64,000 bases of DNA from Phytopythium helicoides (taxonomy: Eukaryota; Oomycota; Peronosporomycetes; Pythiales; Pythiaceae). Position 1 is the first letter of the stretch; each line of letters opens with the position of its first letter. A program made the translations under genes and the position numbers. The stretch spans positions 62,001-126,000 of the forward strand of contig JANFNE010000010.1 of assembly GCA_024867545.1 (NCBI GenBank), written 5' to 3'. The notes under the pieces were generated by a model. It had not been told where the DNA came from. It saw only the letters and a program-made list of their open reading frames with translations, and made no database searches. Shown here piece after piece: positions 62,380-64,000 of this stretch.

Positions 62380-64000
62380 CTACACCTGAGCCGACAGCGA
62401 CGCTTCTGCTTCCTCGGCAGTGACCCCCGTGGCCGTGGCCGCGGCATTGCCATCAGTCACCGCGGCGAGTACACTGCCCTCGTCCTCGTCCTCGTCGTCG
62501 TCGAACTCACTCATGCTGGAGCTACCGCGGCGCATGCGACGAACAGCACGCTTAGTACCGACGACGACAAGTGCGATGACAGCAATGACACCGACGCAGG
62601 CGGCGATAGCAATCGGAACGACGACTTCATCGTGCTTCATGAGCTTCTCGATCTTGCCCGCGAGTCCAGTCGCAGTCGTCTCGTCAGCCGACGACTTCAC
62701 GCGGAGAGAAGTAGAAGTGACAGGGTATCCCGGGCACCAGTCAAGGTGACTTGAGACGGTCGAGTTGAACTCCTTGCAAAACTTGCAGCTCGCAGGTGCC
62801 GATGCAGCCGACTGTGGTACCCGTGGGGCAGTGGGCCGTGTCGACGGTGAACGCAACGCCGCCATCGATGTCTCCCTGAGAGAGAGTCTGACCAGCACAG
62901 GCAATTGCGACTGGGTCCACCGTCGGGGCAGCAGTGGTTTCTGCAGGTGCAGTCGTCGTCGCCGTCGTTGCCGTCGTCGTGCCAGGGCAATCCACAAAGT
63001 TCGCGGACTCCGTGGTCACCGAAGTCTTGCAGTAGCGGCACGAGTCCGTGTAACATCCGATGCCGCCAATCGCGCACGTGGCGTCAGTGAATGCCTGGAT
63101 GCCGACGGCAGCATCTCCAGAGGTGACAGTGCATCCCGCCGGGGCGGTTGTCGTGGTAGAAGCCACCGTAGTCGTAGCCGGAGCAGCAGTAGTTGTGGCA
63201 GGAGCAGCAGTGGTTTCTGCAGGTGCAGTTGTCGTCGCCGTCGAAGTCGTAGTCGTGCCAGGGCAATCCACAAAGTTCGCGGACTGCGTGGTCACCGAAG
63301 TCTTGCAATAGCGGCACGAGTCCGTGTAGCAGCCAATGCCGCCAATTGCGCACGTGGCGTCAGTGAATGCCTGGATGCCGACGGCAGCATCTCCAGAGGT
63401 GACAGTGCATCCCGCCGGGGCGGTTGTCGTGGTAGAAGCCACCGTAGTCGTAGCCGGAGCAGCAGTAGTTGTGGCAGGAGCAGCAGTGGTTTCTGCAGGT
63501 GCAGAGGTCGTCGCCGTCGAAGTCGTAGTCGTGCCAGGGCAATCCACAAAGTTCGCGGACTGCGTGGTCACCGAAGTCTTGCAGTAGCGGCACGAGTCCG
63601 TGTAGCAGCCAATGCCGCCAATTGCGCACGTGGCGTCAGTGAATGCCTGGATGCCGACGGCAGCATCTCCAGAGGAAACTGTGCACGTGCCAGCGACAGC
63701 AGGGGCAACCGTTGTGATCGGAGCGGTCGTACCAGTCGTGGTGGTGGGAGCTGCAGTAGTAGTGGCGGGAACTGCGGTGGTTGTGGCAGGAGCAGGCGTA
63801 GTTGTGATGGTCGAAGCAGTGTAACTGGAGCACAGACCAAGGTGAGCCGACTGGTCAGTGGGTGTCGCCTGGCAGTAGCGGCACGAATCCGTGTAGCAAC
63901 CTAGACCACCGCTGGCGCAGGTCGCGTCAGCGATTGCCTGAATACCGACAGCGGCGTCACCAGCGGAGACCGTGCAGCTTCCAGAGACAACCGGCGCAAT
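62380..64000 (-). CDS. Cysteine-module, mucin-like surface protein, member 3 (N-terminus beyond the right edge)
   Basis: The frame is open to the window edge, so the start is missing. Modules read CTV-SGDAAVGIQAFTDATC-AIGGIGC-YTDSCRYCK ... SANFVDCPG, separated by Thr/Ala/Pro linkers (AETTAAPATTTAAPATTTVA). At least five modules are visible. The last, divergent one has CKFCKEFNSTVSSHLDWCPG and, as in member 2, CPGYP. Then come a spacer, a span (VVVPIAIAACVGVIAVIALV), KRAVRRMRR, an acidic stretch and GSVLAAVTDGNAAATATGV, before the stop at 62380. One frame change lies at about 62785, next to CKFCK. Internal 276-bp units are almost identical. Likely a cell-surface adhesin or wall-linked protein; function unknown. 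Confidence 0.68.
62931..63676 (-). repeat. Near-identical 276-bp tandem repeat inside member 3
   Basis: Units begin at about 62935, 63211 and 63487, spaced exactly 276 bp (92 codons: one cysteine module plus its linker). The copies differ at only a handful of positions. The third is cut off near 63676, where the sequence switches to a more diverged linker. Confidence 0.9.

Noticed and set aside
62931..63676. CRISPR-like regular repeats
   Set aside because: The units are 276 bp with no short-repeat/unique-spacer structure and lie in a eukaryotic coding frame.
62765..63904. Plus-strand Ser/Arg-rich open frame of 379 codons
   Set aside because: It is the antisense of the 276-bp repeats of member 3 and has repetitive RS-type composition only.

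Overview
This is a gene-dense stretch of a eukaryotic nuclear genome, almost certainly an oomycete (Phytophthora/Pythium-like stramenopile). Evidence: short 60-85 bp GT-AG introns with GTRNGT-like donors, GC-rich third codon positions, genes packed on both strands with 150-400 bp spacers, a mitochondrial FtsZ, a bacterial-type ROK glucokinase, a secreted GH30 glycanase, and several large secreted proteins built of cysteine modules and Thr/Ala/Pro linkers. I cannot name the species. No rRNA, tRNA, transposon or CRISPR array was recognised.

Layout. 0-5 kb: start of mitochondrial FtsZ (minus, running off the left edge), a badly broken ASCC2-like gene, an unclear stretch, and a short MDH1B-like gene. 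5-10 kb: an RWD/CCCH/SANT/CHY zinc-finger protein (minus) and a ubiquitin-like/CW-finger protein (plus). 10-18 kb: TM9 nonaspanin, transportin-3-like importin, dihydropteridine reductase and an ASDURF-like prefoldin-related protein. 18-29 kb: an orphan with a PH/GRAM-like end, a tiny PPxY membrane protein, ROK glucokinase, PAF1, an ankyrin membrane protein and a membrane-anchored HECT ligase. 30-42 kb: PX membrane protein, WDR82/Swd2, AP-4 epsilon, GH30 glycanase, a truncated DEK_C gene, ceramide synthase and an APH-fold kinase. 43-53 kb: a 968-aa methyltransferase protein, a DEK_C-HIRIP3 histone chaperone, a PH-like protein, ribosomal protein L17 and MSH6. 53-64 kb: three related cysteine-module surface proteins, with triosephosphate isomerase and a RIOX1/NO66-type JmjC hydroxylase between the first and second.

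Most genes are housekeeping and are not organised by pathway, apart from a loose chromatin/transcription theme (PAF1, WDR82, HIRIP3-like, RIOX1, the CW protein). The accessory region is the right-hand 10 kb: a local family of putative cell-surface proteins with signal peptides, repeated six-cysteine modules, mucin-like heptad linkers, one membrane span and, in two members, a conserved cytoplasmic tail.

Data quality matters for every model here. Conserved genes (AP-4 epsilon, MSH6, TM9, PAF1, TPI and others) change frame at single-base indels about every 0.3-1 kb, sometimes inside universally conserved motifs, while glucokinase, RPL17 and the methyltransferase gene are open throughout. I treat most breaks as probable sequencing errors. 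Gene spans below run from start codon to stop codon across introns and such breaks.
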